Shown piece by piece: positions 1 to 9,207 of a stretch of 64,000 bases of DNA. This DNA comes from JALORV01 sp963766365 (GTDB lineage: Bacteria; Pseudomonadota; Gammaproteobacteria; Burkholderiales; Burkholderiaceae_F). The first letter of the stretch is position 1. Each line of letters starts with the position of its first letter. The notes under the pieces were generated by a model that worked only from the letters and a program-made list of their open reading frames with translations, did no database searches and was not told where the DNA came from. A program made the translations under genes and the position numbers. The stretch is from positions 124,001-188,000 of the forward strand of contig CAVXZK010000003.1 in NCBI GenBank assembly GCA_963766365.1, read 5' to 3'.

Positions 1-1053
1 GCGGCTCTTGCTCATCTTTTCGCCGCTGACCGTGATCCATCCGTGCGCGTAGATGTTGTCCGGCACCTTGCGGCCGGAGAACTTCAACATCGCCGGCCAG
101 AACAGTGTGTGGTGGTAGACAATGTCCTTGCCAATGAAATGAATCTGCTCGACATCGGCGGCAGAGACGAATTCGTCGAAACTCCGCGGCTCGCCGTTGG
201 CCTTTGCCTTGCCGCTTGCGAAGTAGTCCTTGAGAGACGCCAGGTATCCGATCGGCGCGTCCAGCCACACATAGAAGAACTTGCCGGGCGCATCGGGGAT
301 AGCGATGCCGAAGTACGGCGCATCGCGCGAAATGTCCCAGTCGGCCATGCCCTTGCCGTCCGCACCCAGCCACTCCTGCGTCTTGGCGTAGACCTCGCCC
401 TGCAGCGTCTTTTCGCCATGCCGGTTGGTGCCCGCGGCCCAGCTGCGCAGGAACTCGACGCAACGCGGATCGGACAGCCGGAAGAAGTAGTGATCGGAGC
501 TGCGCAGTTCCGGCCGCGCGCCCGTCAGCACGGAATACGGTTCGATCAGGTCCGTCGGCGCGTAGGTCGAGCCGCAGACCTCGCAGTTGTCACCATATTG
601 GTCCTTGGCGCCGCACTTCGGACAGGTGCCCTTGATGTAGCGGTCGGGAAGGAACATGCCCTTCACGGGATCGTAGAACTGCTCGATGGTCTGCGTGCCG
701 ATGAGACCTTCGGCCTTCAGTGCGCGATAGATCGCTTGCGACAACTCGACGTTCTCGGGCGAATCGGTCGTGTGCCAGTGGTCGAAGCCGATATGGAAGC
801 CGTCGAGGTAGCGCGGGCGCGTGGCGCGCACGTCGGCGATGAACTGCTGCGGCGTTTTGCCGGCCTTTTCTGCGGCGATCATGATCGCCGCGCCGTGTGC
901 GTCCTCGGCGCCGACGAAGTGCACCGCATGACCACGCATTTTCTGGAAGCGCACCCAGATGTCGGCCTGGATGTACTCCATGATGTGGCCGACGTGGAGC
1001 GGGCCGTTGGCGTAGGGCAGGGCAGTGGTGACAAACAGGCAGCGGCGAGTCAT
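1..1053 (-). CDS. metG: Methionyl-tRNA synthetase, N-terminal 351 residues (cut by window edge)
   Basis: Class I aminoacyl-tRNA synthetase that charges tRNA-Met in the cytoplasm. Reading the minus strand from the ATG at 1053 gives a start MTRRCLFVTTALPYANGPLH followed by VGHI (HIGH-type signature). A zinc knuckle CPKCG ... CEVCG lies at about residues 145-160. The KMSKS loop (GEKMSKSR) is the very last thing before the window edge. The anticodon-binding and any C-terminal tRNA-binding domain lie outside. The frame is open to base 1, so the gene is partial only because of the window. It is divergent from mrp/apbC, with about 250 bases between the starts, an arrangement often seen in proteobacteria. 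Confidence 0.97.
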   Translation of the reverse strand, partial: MTRRCLFVTTALPYANGPLHVGHIMEYIQADIWVRFQKMRGHAVHFVGAEDAHGAAIMIAAEKAGKTPQQFIADVRATRPRYLDGFHIGFDHWHTTDSPENVELSQAIYRALKAEGLIGTQTIEQFYDPVKGMFLPDRYIKGTCPKCGAKDQYGDNCEVCGSTYAPTDLIEPYSVLTGARPELRSSDHYFFRLSDPRCVEFLRSWAAGTNRHGEKTLQGEVYAKTQEWLGADGKGMADWDISRDAPYFGIAIPDAPGKFFYVWLDAPIGYLASLKDYFASGKAKANGEPRSFDEFVSAADVEQIHFIGKDIVYHHTLFWPAMLKFSGRKVPDNIYAHGWITVSGEKMSKSR

Positions 1054-1305
1054 GGCGTGAAGGCTCCGATGTGCGATATGCCGCGGGTGCAACCGCGGCG
1101 GGCTGTCAGTGCGACAGCGAGCACATTCGAACGCGCGCGCGGCCGCCGACCGCGCGGGTCGGAGGGATCAGCAGGCTGGGGCGGCGCATCGTCGTCGGTT
1201 TCTCGGGGCAGGTCCGATGGAAGGCATTCTATCAAGGGGGTCTTCGGGCGAGGCGCTCAGCTAAACTCTTCGGCTCGACTCATTGCCTAGCCAGGAAGAT
1301 CCACC

Positions 1306-2391
1306 ATGGCCCTCAGCGTTGACCGCGTCAATCAGGTGCTCGCGGGCATCATCGATCCCAACACCGGCAAGGACCTCGTCAGCACGCGTTCCGCGCGCAA
1401 CGTCCGCGTGGAGGGCGACGACGTCAGCGTGGACGTCGAGCTGGGCTACCCGGCGGCCAGCCAGATCGAACCGACGCGTCGCCGGGTCATCGAGGCGCTG
1501 AAGGCCGCTGGCGCTGCCAACGTCAGCGCGAACGTGACGATGAAGATCGTTGCGCACGCAGTGCAGCGCGGCCTCAAGGTGATGCCCAACGTCAAGAACA
1601 TCATTGCCGTCGCCTCGGGCAAGGGCGGGGTCGGGAAGAGCACCGTCGCTGCCAACCTGGCACTGGCGCTTGCTGCCGAAGGCGCCGTGGTGGGCATGCT
1701 CGACGCCGACATCTACGGCCCCAGTCAGCCGACCATGCTGGGAGTCTCGGGCCAGCCGGAATCCGTTGATGGTCAGACGATGGAACCCAAGGAGAACTAC
1801 GGCCTGCAGGTGAGTTCGATCGGCCTGATGGTCGATGCGGACCAGCCGATGGTCTGGCGTGGCCCGATGGTGACGCAGGCGCTGCAGCAACTCCTGGGAC
1901 AGACCAACTGGAAGAACCTGGACTATCTCGTTGTCGACATGCCCCCGGGCACCGGCGACATTCAGCTGACGCTGGCGCAGCAGGTGCCGGTCACCGGTGC
2001 GATCATCGTGACGACGCCTCAGGACATTGCGCTGATCGACGCCAAGAAAGGCCTCAAGATGTTCGAGAAGGTCAGCATCCCGATCCTCGGCATCGTCGAG
2101 AACATGGCGGTGCACGTGTGCTCGAAATGCGGCCACGCCGAGCACATCTTCGGCGCCGATGGCGGCAGGAAGATGGCTGAACAGTACGGCGTCGACTACC
2201 TTGGTAGCCTGCCACTCGACATTCGCATCCGCGAGCAGGCCGATTCGGGCCGGCCGACGGTCGTTGCCGAGCCGGACAGCGCGATCACGCAGACCTACAA
2301 GGAGATCGCCCGCAAGGTGGCCGTGCGCATCGCCGAGAAGGCGAAGGACATGTCGCTGAAGATGCCGACGATCAAGGTCTCCAATACCTGA
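1306..2391 (+). CDS. apbC: Mrp/ApbC (NBP35-type) Fe-S cluster carrier P-loop ATPase
   Basis: 361 residues, normal for the family. An N-terminal DUF59/MIP18-like domain (about 1-85) precedes a ParA/MinD-type P-loop domain with the deviant Walker A SGKGGVGKST at about 105, ADIYGPSQP switch, and VDMPPGTGD. The CxxC pair CSKC in the C-terminal third (about 270) is the residue pair that carries a bridging [4Fe-4S] cluster in this family. The role known for the family is ATP-dependent transfer of Fe-S clusters to apo-proteins. The gene diverges from metG. In many betaproteobacteria dcd follows directly; here dcd lies about 51 kb away. Confidence 0.95.
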   Translation: MALSVDRVNQVLAGIIDPNTGKDLVSTRSARNVRVEGDDVSVDVELGYPAASQIEPTRRRVIEALKAAGAANVSANVTMKIVAHAVQRGLKVMPNVKNIIAVASGKGGVGKSTVAANLALALAAEGAVVGMLDADIYGPSQPTMLGVSGQPESVDGQTMEPKENYGLQVSSIGLMVDADQPMVWRGPMVTQALQQLLGQTNWKNLDYLVVDMPPGTGDIQLTLAQQVPVTGAIIVTTPQDIALIDAKKGLKMFEKVSIPILGIVENMAVHVCSKCGHAEHIFGADGGRKMAEQYGVDYLGSLPLDIRIREQADSGRPTVVAEPDSAITQTYKEIARKVAVRIAEKAKDMSLKMPTIKVSNT

Positions 2392-3378
2392 ACGCCGGAG
2401 TGCCGCCCGCGTCTTGAGCACTCGCTCAGTGGAATAGCGGCGACAACGGCCCTTCGGGGGGTGAGCTGCCGTCGTATTTACTTTCTGGCATCCCCCGAAG
2501 CGGTACGCTCCCCGACACCACGTGGCCACTGCGTCACCTCCGGGGCTCTAATCTGAGCAGATCGCTGTAAAGCGCGCCGACAGTGTTTTGACCCCCGCTT
2601 GTCGGAGGTCGTGGCCAGTTTCCTCCTTTTGGTCGGCTTTCCCGGCCCCGTTGACACGTATCAGGCCGCCCGTGCGCATTTGAGAGGGCCTCCGGGCGTC
2701 CGGTGACTCGAACGTTCAGATGAATGTCGCTGGCATCGTTGATGCAACGGATAGGTACATGGGTACCGAACGTCATCTCCGCCGACGGCGGCTTGCAAGC
2801 CTCCTCGCCAGGTTGTCCGGTACGGGGTCGGGGACGGCGGCGCGCCGACGATTCAGACACGGCCCGCGCCACGAATCGGACTTGGCGCCCACTGCGGGAA
2901 TCGCCATCGGAGTGGTCGTCGGCATCCTGGTGTGGGCTCTGGCAGTGGCATTTCTTCTGGCGTGAGTCCCGTTAGCGACGGGCGGCCTCGCGCGCGTCTC
3001 ATCCCGATTGCTGGTTTGACGGCTCGGCGCAATAGCCGAGCTTTCTGCGTCTGGTTTCGCCCGGCCGGCTAAGCCTGTTACGCCGCACCGTGCCGTCAGG
3101 CCTCGGGGCGAGAAGGATGAAGCGTCCGTCGGGAGCAAGAACCGGTCGGGCTACGGCAAAGTCTTAGCCAAGCCTCCGTATGACTGGAATCAAACAAATT
3201 TGCGTCGGCCGCGTGCAAACGGCGTCGGAAGCCCTTCCGATCCTGCGCCGAGTGCCGCATAGTCCGGGTTTTCACCGCCCCGGGACATCAGGCAGGTACC
3301 CGTTCCGGAAGGCCGTCAGGCCGTACGCGCCGACAAGAGCGCGCTCTGCACGACCATGTCATCACTAGGAGGCAGTCA
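2392..3378. other. Long intergenic stretch before the TRAP operon
   Basis: About 990 bases between mrp and dctP. Overlapping open frames on both strands are arginine-rich and resemble no family I recognise. The only plausible gene is a small membrane ORF at 2720-2965, listed separately. No tRNA, transposon end or clear terminator was seen. The last 20 bases carry the strong AGGAGG-type ribosome site of dctP (CTAGGAGGCAGTCAATG). Confidence 0.5.
2720..2965 (+). CDS. Possible small single-pass membrane protein
   Basis: 81 residues if the ATG at 2720 is used. The first 55 residues are Arg-rich and low in character. The last 24 form a clean hydrophobic helix (starting TAGIAIGVVVGILVW) that runs to the stop. 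No good ribosome site precedes the ATG and a shorter start is possible. Support is limited to the terminal transmembrane segment, which is unlike the random Arg-rich frames around it. No function is assigned. Confidence 0.22.
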   Translation: MNVAGIVDATDRYMGTERHLRRRRLASLLARLSGTGSGTAARRRFRHGPRHESDLAPTAGIAIGVVVGILVWALAVAFLLA

Positions 3379-4449
3379 ATGAAGATCAGCAGGAAAACTC
3401 TCGTTTCGGCCGCTGTATCCGTCGCGTTCGCGTGCGGCACTCTCGCCAGCGGCACTGCGCTGGCCGTCGACAAGATTCGCTGGGCCGTGCCGATGGCCTT
3501 TGGCTCGAACCTGACCGCGCTGGGCGACACCATGCCGTGGGTGGCGAACCTGCTCGACAAGATGAGCGATGGCGCCATCAAGCTGTCGGTGCAGGAGCCC
3601 GGCAAGCTGATTCCGCCGCTGGCCGTGTTCGACAACGTCAGCACCGGCAAGGTTGAGGCGGGCTATTCGTGGATGGGTTACGAGATCGGCAAGTTGCCGG
3701 CCTCGGCGCTGTTCGGCGCCACGCCGTTCGGCCTGGAGCCCGACGAGTACATCGCCTGGTTCTACTTCGGCGGCGGCGACAAGATGCTGAAGGAGCTCTA
3801 TGCGCCGCATAACGTCTACCCGATCTTCTGCGGCACGATTTCGCCGGAAGCGGCCGGCTGGTTCAAGTTCGAGATCAAGTCCGTCGAGCAATTGAAGGGA
3901 CTGAAGTTCCGCGCTGCGGGTCTCGGCGGTAAAGTGGCGCAGAAGGCCGGGATGTCGGTGACGCTGCTGCCCGCGGGCGAACTCTTCCAGGCGCTTGAAA
4001 AGGGTGTGCTCGACGGCACCGAGTTCTCGCTGCCGACGGTGGACGAGCAGCTTGGCTTCTACAAGGTGGCGAAGTTCTATCACCTGCCGGGCTGGCACCA
4101 GCCGTCGACGTCGCAGTTCCTGTACGTGAACACCAAGGCCTGGAACGCGCTGAAGTCGGATACGAAGGCGATGATCGAAGGCGCGTGCACCGCGGGCGTG
4201 ACGATGGCGATCGCCAAGGCCGAGGCCACCCAGGCGCCGGTCATCGAGAAGTTCCAGAAGGAAGGCGTGAAGGCGGTCACGCTGCCGGACTCGGTGCTGC
4301 GCGCATTCCAGAAGGCAACGGACGAGGTAATGGCCGAGGAGTCCGCCAAGGATCCGACGTTCAAGAAGGTCTATGAGTCACAGAAGGCGTTCCAGAAGCA
4401 GCACAAGCTGTGGAAGGAACTCGGCTACCTGCCGCGCGGCTGGAAATAA
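3379..4449 (+). CDS. dctP: TRAP transporter solute-binding protein, DctP family
   Basis: 356 residues with a Sec signal peptide (MKISRKTLVSAAVSVAFACG, cleavage near GTALA-VD). This periplasmic protein binds the substrate and delivers it to the DctQM permease. The conserved arginine expected to clamp a carboxylate is in LKFRAAGLGGKVAQKAG, and the LPAGELFQALEKGVLDG stretch is typical of DctP proteins. The strong ribosome site AGGAGG precedes the ATG. It is the first gene of an apparent operon with dctQ, dctM and a GMC oxidoreductase. The substrate is unknown; the sequence looks closest to the branch that binds small organic or 2-oxo acids, which is inference. Confidence 0.93.
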   Translation: MKISRKTLVSAAVSVAFACGTLASGTALAVDKIRWAVPMAFGSNLTALGDTMPWVANLLDKMSDGAIKLSVQEPGKLIPPLAVFDNVSTGKVEAGYSWMGYEIGKLPASALFGATPFGLEPDEYIAWFYFGGGDKMLKELYAPHNVYPIFCGTISPEAAGWFKFEIKSVEQLKGLKFRAAGLGGKVAQKAGMSVTLLPAGELFQALEKGVLDGTEFSLPTVDEQLGFYKVAKFYHLPGWHQPSTSQFLYVNTKAWNALKSDTKAMIEGACTAGVTMAIAKAEATQAPVIEKFQKEGVKAVTLPDSVLRAFQKATDEVMAEESAKDPTFKKVYESQKAFQKQHKLWKELGYLPRGWK

Positions 4450-4458
4450 GGCGCGACG

Positions 4459-5052
4459 ATGGAGCGGCCGGAGGACCATGTAGAAACCCGGGCCGGGATG
4501 CCGGGAGGACCTCTGGTCCTCCCGCGCAACCGCATATCTAACTCCATTGACAGGATCATCGTCACTGCCGGCGACCTCGCGTCGTGGCTGTGGCCGATCC
4601 TGGTCATCGTGACCGTCCTGCAGGTGGTCCTGCGGTACGGGTTCGGGCAGGGATCGATCATGTTCGAGGAACTCCAGTGGCATATCTATGCCGTGGGTTT
4701 CATGATCGGTCTGTCGTATTGCGCTGACGTCGACCGCCACGTGCGCGTCGACGTCATCGCGGAAAAGTTTCCGCTGCGTACCCGCGGCTGGATCGAACTG
4801 ATCGGCCTGGCGACGTTCCTGCTGCCGTTCGCGCTGATCGTCGCCTACGAGGGCGTGGCGTACGCCAAATCAGCGTTTGACTTCCATGAAGTGTCCGCTG
4901 CTCCTGGCGGCCTGCCTTATCGCTGGATCCTGAAGTCGTTCATCACCATTGCGTTCACCTTGCTGTCGCTGACCGCGTTTTCGCGTCTGACGCGATGCAC
5001 GACGCTGCTGTTCGGTTTTCCCAAGGCCCTGAGTTCGAACGGCAAGCGCTGA
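4459..5052 (+). CDS. dctQ: TRAP transporter small permease, DctQ
   Basis: 197 residues, with an N-terminal cytoplasmic extension of about 30 residues and then four hydrophobic helices, as expected for DctQ. The motif region VLQVVLRYGF and FEELQWHIYAVGFMIGLSY matches the family (the E-x2-x-W segment after the first helix pair). It starts 9 bases after the dctP stop and ends 8 bases before the dctM start, so it is almost certainly co-transcribed. It forms the inner-membrane complex with DctM. Confidence 0.9.
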   Translation: MERPEDHVETRAGMPGGPLVLPRNRISNSIDRIIVTAGDLASWLWPILVIVTVLQVVLRYGFGQGSIMFEELQWHIYAVGFMIGLSYCADVDRHVRVDVIAEKFPLRTRGWIELIGLATFLLPFALIVAYEGVAYAKSAFDFHEVSAAPGGLPYRWILKSFITIAFTLLSLTAFSRLTRCTTLLFGFPKALSSNGKR

Positions 5053-5060
5053 GGACGAAC

Positions 5061-6425
5061 ATGGAACCGTATGAACTCATGGTCACCGCGATGTTTCTGC
5101 TGTTCATCGCGCTGCTCTTCACCGGTTATCCGATCGCCTGGCTGATGGCCGGTCTCGCCGTGTGGTTCACGGCGGTTGGCGTCGTGTTCAACGAATTCGG
5201 CGTCGATACCTTCCTGCTGAAAAACTACAGCAGCCTGACGATCATCGTCGACCGCATCTGGGCGGTGATGTCGAACTGGGTGCTCGTGGCCCTGCCAAAT
5301 TTCATTTTCATGGGCCTCATGCTCGACCGCTCGGGCGTCGCCGAAAAACTGATGACGAACTTCGTCAAGGTTTTCGGCCGGCTGCGCGGAGGACTCGCGA
5401 TCACCGTCGTGCTGATCGGCCTGCTGCTGGCCGCCTCGACCGGCATCGTCGGCGCCTCGGTCGTGCTGCTCGCGACCCTCGCTTTCCCGATCATGATGGA
5501 GCGCGGCTACTCGAAGGAACTGGCGTCGGGCGTCGTCGCGGGCGCCGGCACGCTCGGCATCCTGATCCCGCCGAGCATCATGCTCGTGATCATGGCCGAC
5601 CAGCTGTCGCTGTCGGTCGGCGACCTCTTCATGGGTGCGGTGGTGCCCGGCGTGATGATGGGCGTGCTGTACATCGTGTACATCGTCGTGATCGCGCAGC
5701 TGAAGCCGCACATGGCACCGCCACCGCCGAAAGGGCCCGCGTTGACCGCGCGAGACATCGCGGAAAGTCTGTTCGCCGTCGTTCCCCCGGCGGCACTGAT
5801 CCTCGCGGTCCTGGGCTCGATCTTCTTCGGCGTCGCCACGCCGACCGAGGCATCGGCGCTCGGTGCCGCCGGCGCGACGATCCTGGCCGCCATCAACAGG
5901 AAACTCTCATGGGAGACCGTGCGCAAGGTTTCGCGCGAGACCATGCTGACGACCGCCTTCATCTTTGGACTGTTCGTCGGCGCCAACGCGTTCGCGCTCG
6001 TGCTGCGCGCATTGGGCGGTGATGAGTTCGTCAGCCACCTGTTGACCGGGCTGCCGTTCAGCAAGGAAGGGCTGGTGCTCTTCATCCTGTTCATTGCCTT
6101 CCTGGCGGGCTTCTTCCTCGACTGGTTGGAGATCACGCTGATCATCCTGCCGCTGGTCGCTCCGGTCGTGAAGGCCGCGGGCTTTGATCTCAACTGGTTC
6201 GTCGTGCTGTTTGCCGTCTGCCTGCAGACCTCGTTCCTCACGCCTCCGGTCGGCTTCTCGTTGTTCTATGTGAAGGGCGTCGCGCCGAAGGAGATCACGA
6301 CGCAGCACATTTATCGGGGTGTCATACCGTTCGTCTTGATCCAGGTATTCGCTGTCGCGCTGACGTTCTTGTATCCGAAGCTCGTGACCTGGCTGCCGGA
6401 GCTGATGTACGGGGTTCAGCGCTGA
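5061..6425 (+). CDS. dctM: TRAP transporter large permease, DctM
   Basis: The start at the ATG at 5061 is chosen because it follows the dctQ stop by 8 bases with a GAGGACGAAC spacer; the frame is open further upstream inside dctQ. The product is 454 residues with about 12-13 hydrophobic segments. The family signatures ASTGIVGASVV and LGILIPPSIMLVI (helical hairpin regions that bind Na+ in this family) and ATPTEASALGAAGA are present. It is the ion-coupled transport subunit. It is followed 39 bases later by the GMC oxidoreductase. Confidence 0.94.
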   Translation: MEPYELMVTAMFLLFIALLFTGYPIAWLMAGLAVWFTAVGVVFNEFGVDTFLLKNYSSLTIIVDRIWAVMSNWVLVALPNFIFMGLMLDRSGVAEKLMTNFVKVFGRLRGGLAITVVLIGLLLAASTGIVGASVVLLATLAFPIMMERGYSKELASGVVAGAGTLGILIPPSIMLVIMADQLSLSVGDLFMGAVVPGVMMGVLYIVYIVVIAQLKPHMAPPPPKGPALTARDIAESLFAVVPPAALILAVLGSIFFGVATPTEASALGAAGATILAAINRKLSWETVRKVSRETMLTTAFIFGLFVGANAFALVLRALGGDEFVSHLLTGLPFSKEGLVLFILFIAFLAGFFLDWLEITLIILPLVAPVVKAAGFDLNWFVVLFAVCLQTSFLTPPVGFSLFYVKGVAPKEITTQHIYRGVIPFVLIQVFAVALTFLYPKLVTWLPELMYGVQR

Positions 6426-6464
6426 CGCCGGACATCGCCTCATGCCGACAAGGAGCGTTTTGCA

Positions 6465-8081
6465 ATGCCCGCAGACGCGTATGACTATGTGATCGTCGGC
6501 GCTGGTACAGCCGGTTGCCTGCTCGCCAACCGGCTGTCCGCCGATCCGGACGTCACGGTTCTTCTGATCGAGGCAGGCGGAAAGGACGACTGGATCTGGA
6601 TCAAGATCCCGGTCGGCTACCTTTTCTGCATCAATAACCCACGCACCGACTGGTGCTACAAGACCGAGCCCGATCCCGGGCTCAACGGTCGGTCGATCAT
6701 CTACGCGCGCGGCAAGGTGCTGGGAGGCTGCTCGTCGATCAACGCGATGATCTACATGCGCGGCCAGGCCGCCGACTATGACGAGTGGGCGCGCCAGACT
6801 GGCGATGCGTCGTGGGGCTGGGAGTCGGTGCTGCCGATCTTCCGCAAGAGCGAGGACTACTTCCGCGGCGCCGACGAAGCGCACGGCGCTGGCGGCGAGT
6901 GGCGCGTCGAGCCGCAACGGCTGCGCTGGGACATCCTTGATGCGTACCGCGAGGCCATGATCGAGGCCGGCATTCCAAAGATCGAGGACTTCAACCGTGG
7001 CGACAACGAAGGTTGCGGTTATTTCCTCGTCAACCAGACGCGCGGCGTGCGGCTCAATACTTCGCGTGCGTTCCTGAAGCCCGTGTTGAGCCGAACCAAT
7101 CTCACCGTGATGACTGAAGCGCAGGTGCGGCGCCTGACTTTCGACGGGCGCCGCTGCACGGGCGTCGAGGTGATCCGCGGCGGCGCTGACAAGCGCATCA
7201 GTGCGCGCATCGAGACCATCCTTGCGGCCGGCAGCATCGGTTCGCCGCAGATCATGCAGCTGTCAGGCGTCGGTCCAAGCGCGCTGCTGCAGGAGCATGG
7301 AATCCCGGTGCTGCATGAGATGCCGGGGGTCGGCGAGAACCTGCAGGACCATTTGCAGCTGCGCATGGCGTTCAAGGTCAAGAACGTGGTCACGCTGAAC
7401 CAGCGTGTGCACAGCCTGTTCGGCAAGGCGGCCATGGGGCTGGAGTACGCGCTGTTCCGCTCCGGCCCGCTGACGATGGCACCGAGCCAGCTGGGCGGCT
7501 TCACGCGCTCTTCGCCGCAATACCGCACGGCTAACGTCGAGATCCACACGCAGCCGCTGTCGCTCGACAAGTTCGGTGACCCGCTGCATCCGTTCAACGC
7601 GTTCACTTCAAGCATCTGCAACCTGCGGCCGGCCTCGCGTGGGTACGTTCGCATCAAGAGCCCGGACCCGCGCGCCGCGCCTGCGATCAACCCGCGCTAC
7701 CTGAGCGCCGACGAGGATCGCAAGGTGGCGGTGGATGCGCTGCGGATCACCCGCCGCATCGCCGCCCAGCCCGCACTCGCGCGCTTTCAGCCGGAAGAGT
7801 TCCTGCCCGGACCCTCATTCCAGACCGACGACGAGATAGCTCATGCCGCCGGCAACATCGGAACCACGATCTTCCATCCGGTCAGCACCTGCAAGATGGG
7901 ACGCGCGGACGATCGGACGGCCGTGGTCGATGCGCGACTGCGGGTGCGCGGCCTCGGCCAGCTGCGCATCGTCGACGCGTCGATCATGCCGACAATCACG
8001 TCCGGGAATACCAACTCGCCGGCGCTGATGATCGCGGAAAAGGGCGCGCAGATGATTCGCGAGGACCGCCGCGCGGTTTAA
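6465..8081 (+). CDS. GMC-family FAD oxidoreductase (choline/alcohol dehydrogenase-like)
   Basis: 538 residues, normal for GMC enzymes. The Rossmann FAD motif VIVGAGTAGCLLANRL sits at residues 9-24 and is followed by EAGG. GMC signature 1 is present at KVLGGCSSINAMIYMRG and signature 2 at GSIGSPQIMQLSGVGP. The C-terminal catalytic region has FHPVSTCKMG (active His) and SGNTNSPALM (second active polar residue). It is cytoplasmic, with no signal peptide. The ribosome site AAGGAG precedes the ATG. Its position downstream of dctPQM suggests it oxidises the imported solute or a derivative. The substrate cannot be read from sequence. Confidence 0.92.
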   Translation: MPADAYDYVIVGAGTAGCLLANRLSADPDVTVLLIEAGGKDDWIWIKIPVGYLFCINNPRTDWCYKTEPDPGLNGRSIIYARGKVLGGCSSINAMIYMRGQAADYDEWARQTGDASWGWESVLPIFRKSEDYFRGADEAHGAGGEWRVEPQRLRWDILDAYREAMIEAGIPKIEDFNRGDNEGCGYFLVNQTRGVRLNTSRAFLKPVLSRTNLTVMTEAQVRRLTFDGRRCTGVEVIRGGADKRISARIETILAAGSIGSPQIMQLSGVGPSALLQEHGIPVLHEMPGVGENLQDHLQLRMAFKVKNVVTLNQRVHSLFGKAAMGLEYALFRSGPLTMAPSQLGGFTRSSPQYRTANVEIHTQPLSLDKFGDPLHPFNAFTSSICNLRPASRGYVRIKSPDPRAAPAINPRYLSADEDRKVAVDALRITRRIAAQPALARFQPEEFLPGPSFQTDDEIAHAAGNIGTTIFHPVSTCKMGRADDRTAVVDARLRVRGLGQLRIVDASIMPTITSGNTNSPALMIAEKGAQMIREDRRAV

Positions 8082-8126
8082 TCGCCGGCGCCACCCGGCA
8101 ATCAGCAGGATCTTTCACGCCAAGAC

Positions 8127-8441
8127 ATGTTCGACCTTGCCGCCGACTTTTCGGCGCAGAAGCCGAAGCCACTCGCTTTCAAGGCCGATCCTGCCCGGGC
8201 GGCGCGTGGCAAGGCCAAGGCCGACGAGACGTTGTGTACGGTGTGTCACCTGGGCGGCTTCATTGGCCAGAACGAGATCCCGCGGGTGGCCGGCCAGCAG
8301 TACGAGTACGTCGTCAAGCAGATGCGCGACTTCAAGACCGCGAAGCGCACGAACGATGCCGGCAACATGGCCAGCGTCTCCAAGACGCTTACTGACGAGG
8401 ACATCGTCAATCTCGGCCATTACCTGGCGGGTCTGTACTAA
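8127..8441 (+). CDS. Small class I cytochrome c without visible export signal
   Basis: 104 residues with one heme motif CTVCH at about residues 37-41. The stretch KRTNDAGNMASVSKTLTDED holds the expected axial Met and the terminal helix NLGHYLAGL, as in cytochrome c4/c553-type domains. The N-terminus (MFDLAADFSAQKPKP) is not a signal peptide. The frame is the same as that of the upstream GMC gene, whose TAA lies 45 bases before this ATG, and no start codon lies between them. It could be a trimmed cytochrome, a former fusion partner of the GMC enzyme, or a protein using another route to heme attachment. Confidence 0.8.
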   Translation: MFDLAADFSAQKPKPLAFKADPARAARGKAKADETLCTVCHLGGFIGQNEIPRVAGQQYEYVVKQMRDFKTAKRTNDAGNMASVSKTLTDEDIVNLGHYLAGLY

Positions 8442-8445
8442 AGCG

Positions 8446-8730
8446 ATGCCGGCCTTCCTCGTCGGCACCATTCGCGTCACCGCACCCGACGCCTGGCAGC
8501 GCTACGTCGAGCGCGTCGGAGCCACCTTCGGCCCTCACGGCGGCCGCGTGTTGATGCGAGGCGCGAAAGCGGCCGAGCTGGCCGGGCAGGGTCACGGTGA
8601 GCGCATCGTCATTGCGGAGTTTCCCGACCTCGAGTCGTTGCAACGGTGGCATGCGTCACCGGAATATCAGGAACTCATCGCCTTGCGCGAGGCTGGCGCC
8701 GAGGTCGTGCTCACGGCCTACGACAGCTAG
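8446..8730 (+). CDS. DUF1330-family small protein
   Basis: 94 residues from the ATG at 8446, four bases after the cytochrome stop. The ferredoxin-like dimeric alpha/beta-barrel pattern of DUF1330 is recognisable: AFLVGTIRVTAPDAWQRYVE, then HGGRVLMRG, ERIVIAEFPDLESLQRWHAS and PEYQELIALRE. The family has no settled function. It ends the TRAP/GMC operon. The frame is open further upstream inside the cytochrome gene, but that extension is a shadow. Confidence 0.82.
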   Translation: MPAFLVGTIRVTAPDAWQRYVERVGATFGPHGGRVLMRGAKAAELAGQGHGERIVIAEFPDLESLQRWHASPEYQELIALREAGAEVVLTAYDS

Positions 8731-8766
8731 GCGCGCGGCGTACGAACTTCGGTACAGAATACGGCG

Positions 8767-9207
8767 ATGGCAAGATCGCATGAGACCTTACGCATGACCT
8801 CGCCTTTCGCGCTGGTGGGCGCACTGTCCGCGCTGCTGCTGCTCGTCGTCGTTAGTGCCGGTTGCAGCCGGAGCGAGCAGTCCATGGTTGCGCCCGCCGG
8901 AAAGACCGTACCGCCGCCGGTGATGCCGTCACCGCCCAAGCCACCGCCATCCTTCTTTCGCGACCATTACGCGAAGCTGGAAGACTGCGTCTACGACTGG
9001 GGCTATGCCCAGAAATGCCTGCCGGTGCCACCGGGTTCACCCGACCAGCAGGCCGGGGCGAATTTCATCGGCCCGACCTATGCCAAGAACTACCGCGAAG
9101 AGACACAGGTGCACCTGCGCAAGGAAGCCATCGACGGCGGCTATGCGCAGACGGTTGCGACCGACGCAAGTGACAGGTCAATCAGCAAGTCGGAAGTCAA
9201 GCCCTAG
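8767..9207 (+). CDS. Predicted lipoprotein, unknown function
   Basis: 146 residues. A hydrophobic segment (FALVGALSALLLLVVVSAG) ends at a cysteine, giving a lipobox-like VSAGC. An internal ATG at 8794 would give a shorter, more usual signal. A Pro-rich linker (VPPPVMPSPPKPPPSFF) follows, then a short domain with two cysteines (EDCVYDWGYAQKC). No family is recognised. It lies between the TRAP operon and cpdA on the same strand. Confidence 0.65.
   Translation: MARSHETLRMTSPFALVGALSALLLLVVVSAGCSRSEQSMVAPAGKTVPPPVMPSPPKPPPSFFRDHYAKLEDCVYDWGYAQKCLPVPPGSPDQQAGANFIGPTYAKNYREETQVHLRKEAIDGGYAQTVATDASDRSISKSEVKP

Noticed and set aside
43..1290. Long plus-strand open frame over metG
   Set aside because: It is antisense to metG, whose minus-strand frame carries the class I synthetase, zinc and KMSKS motifs; the plus frame has no recognisable family and is a high-GC shadow.
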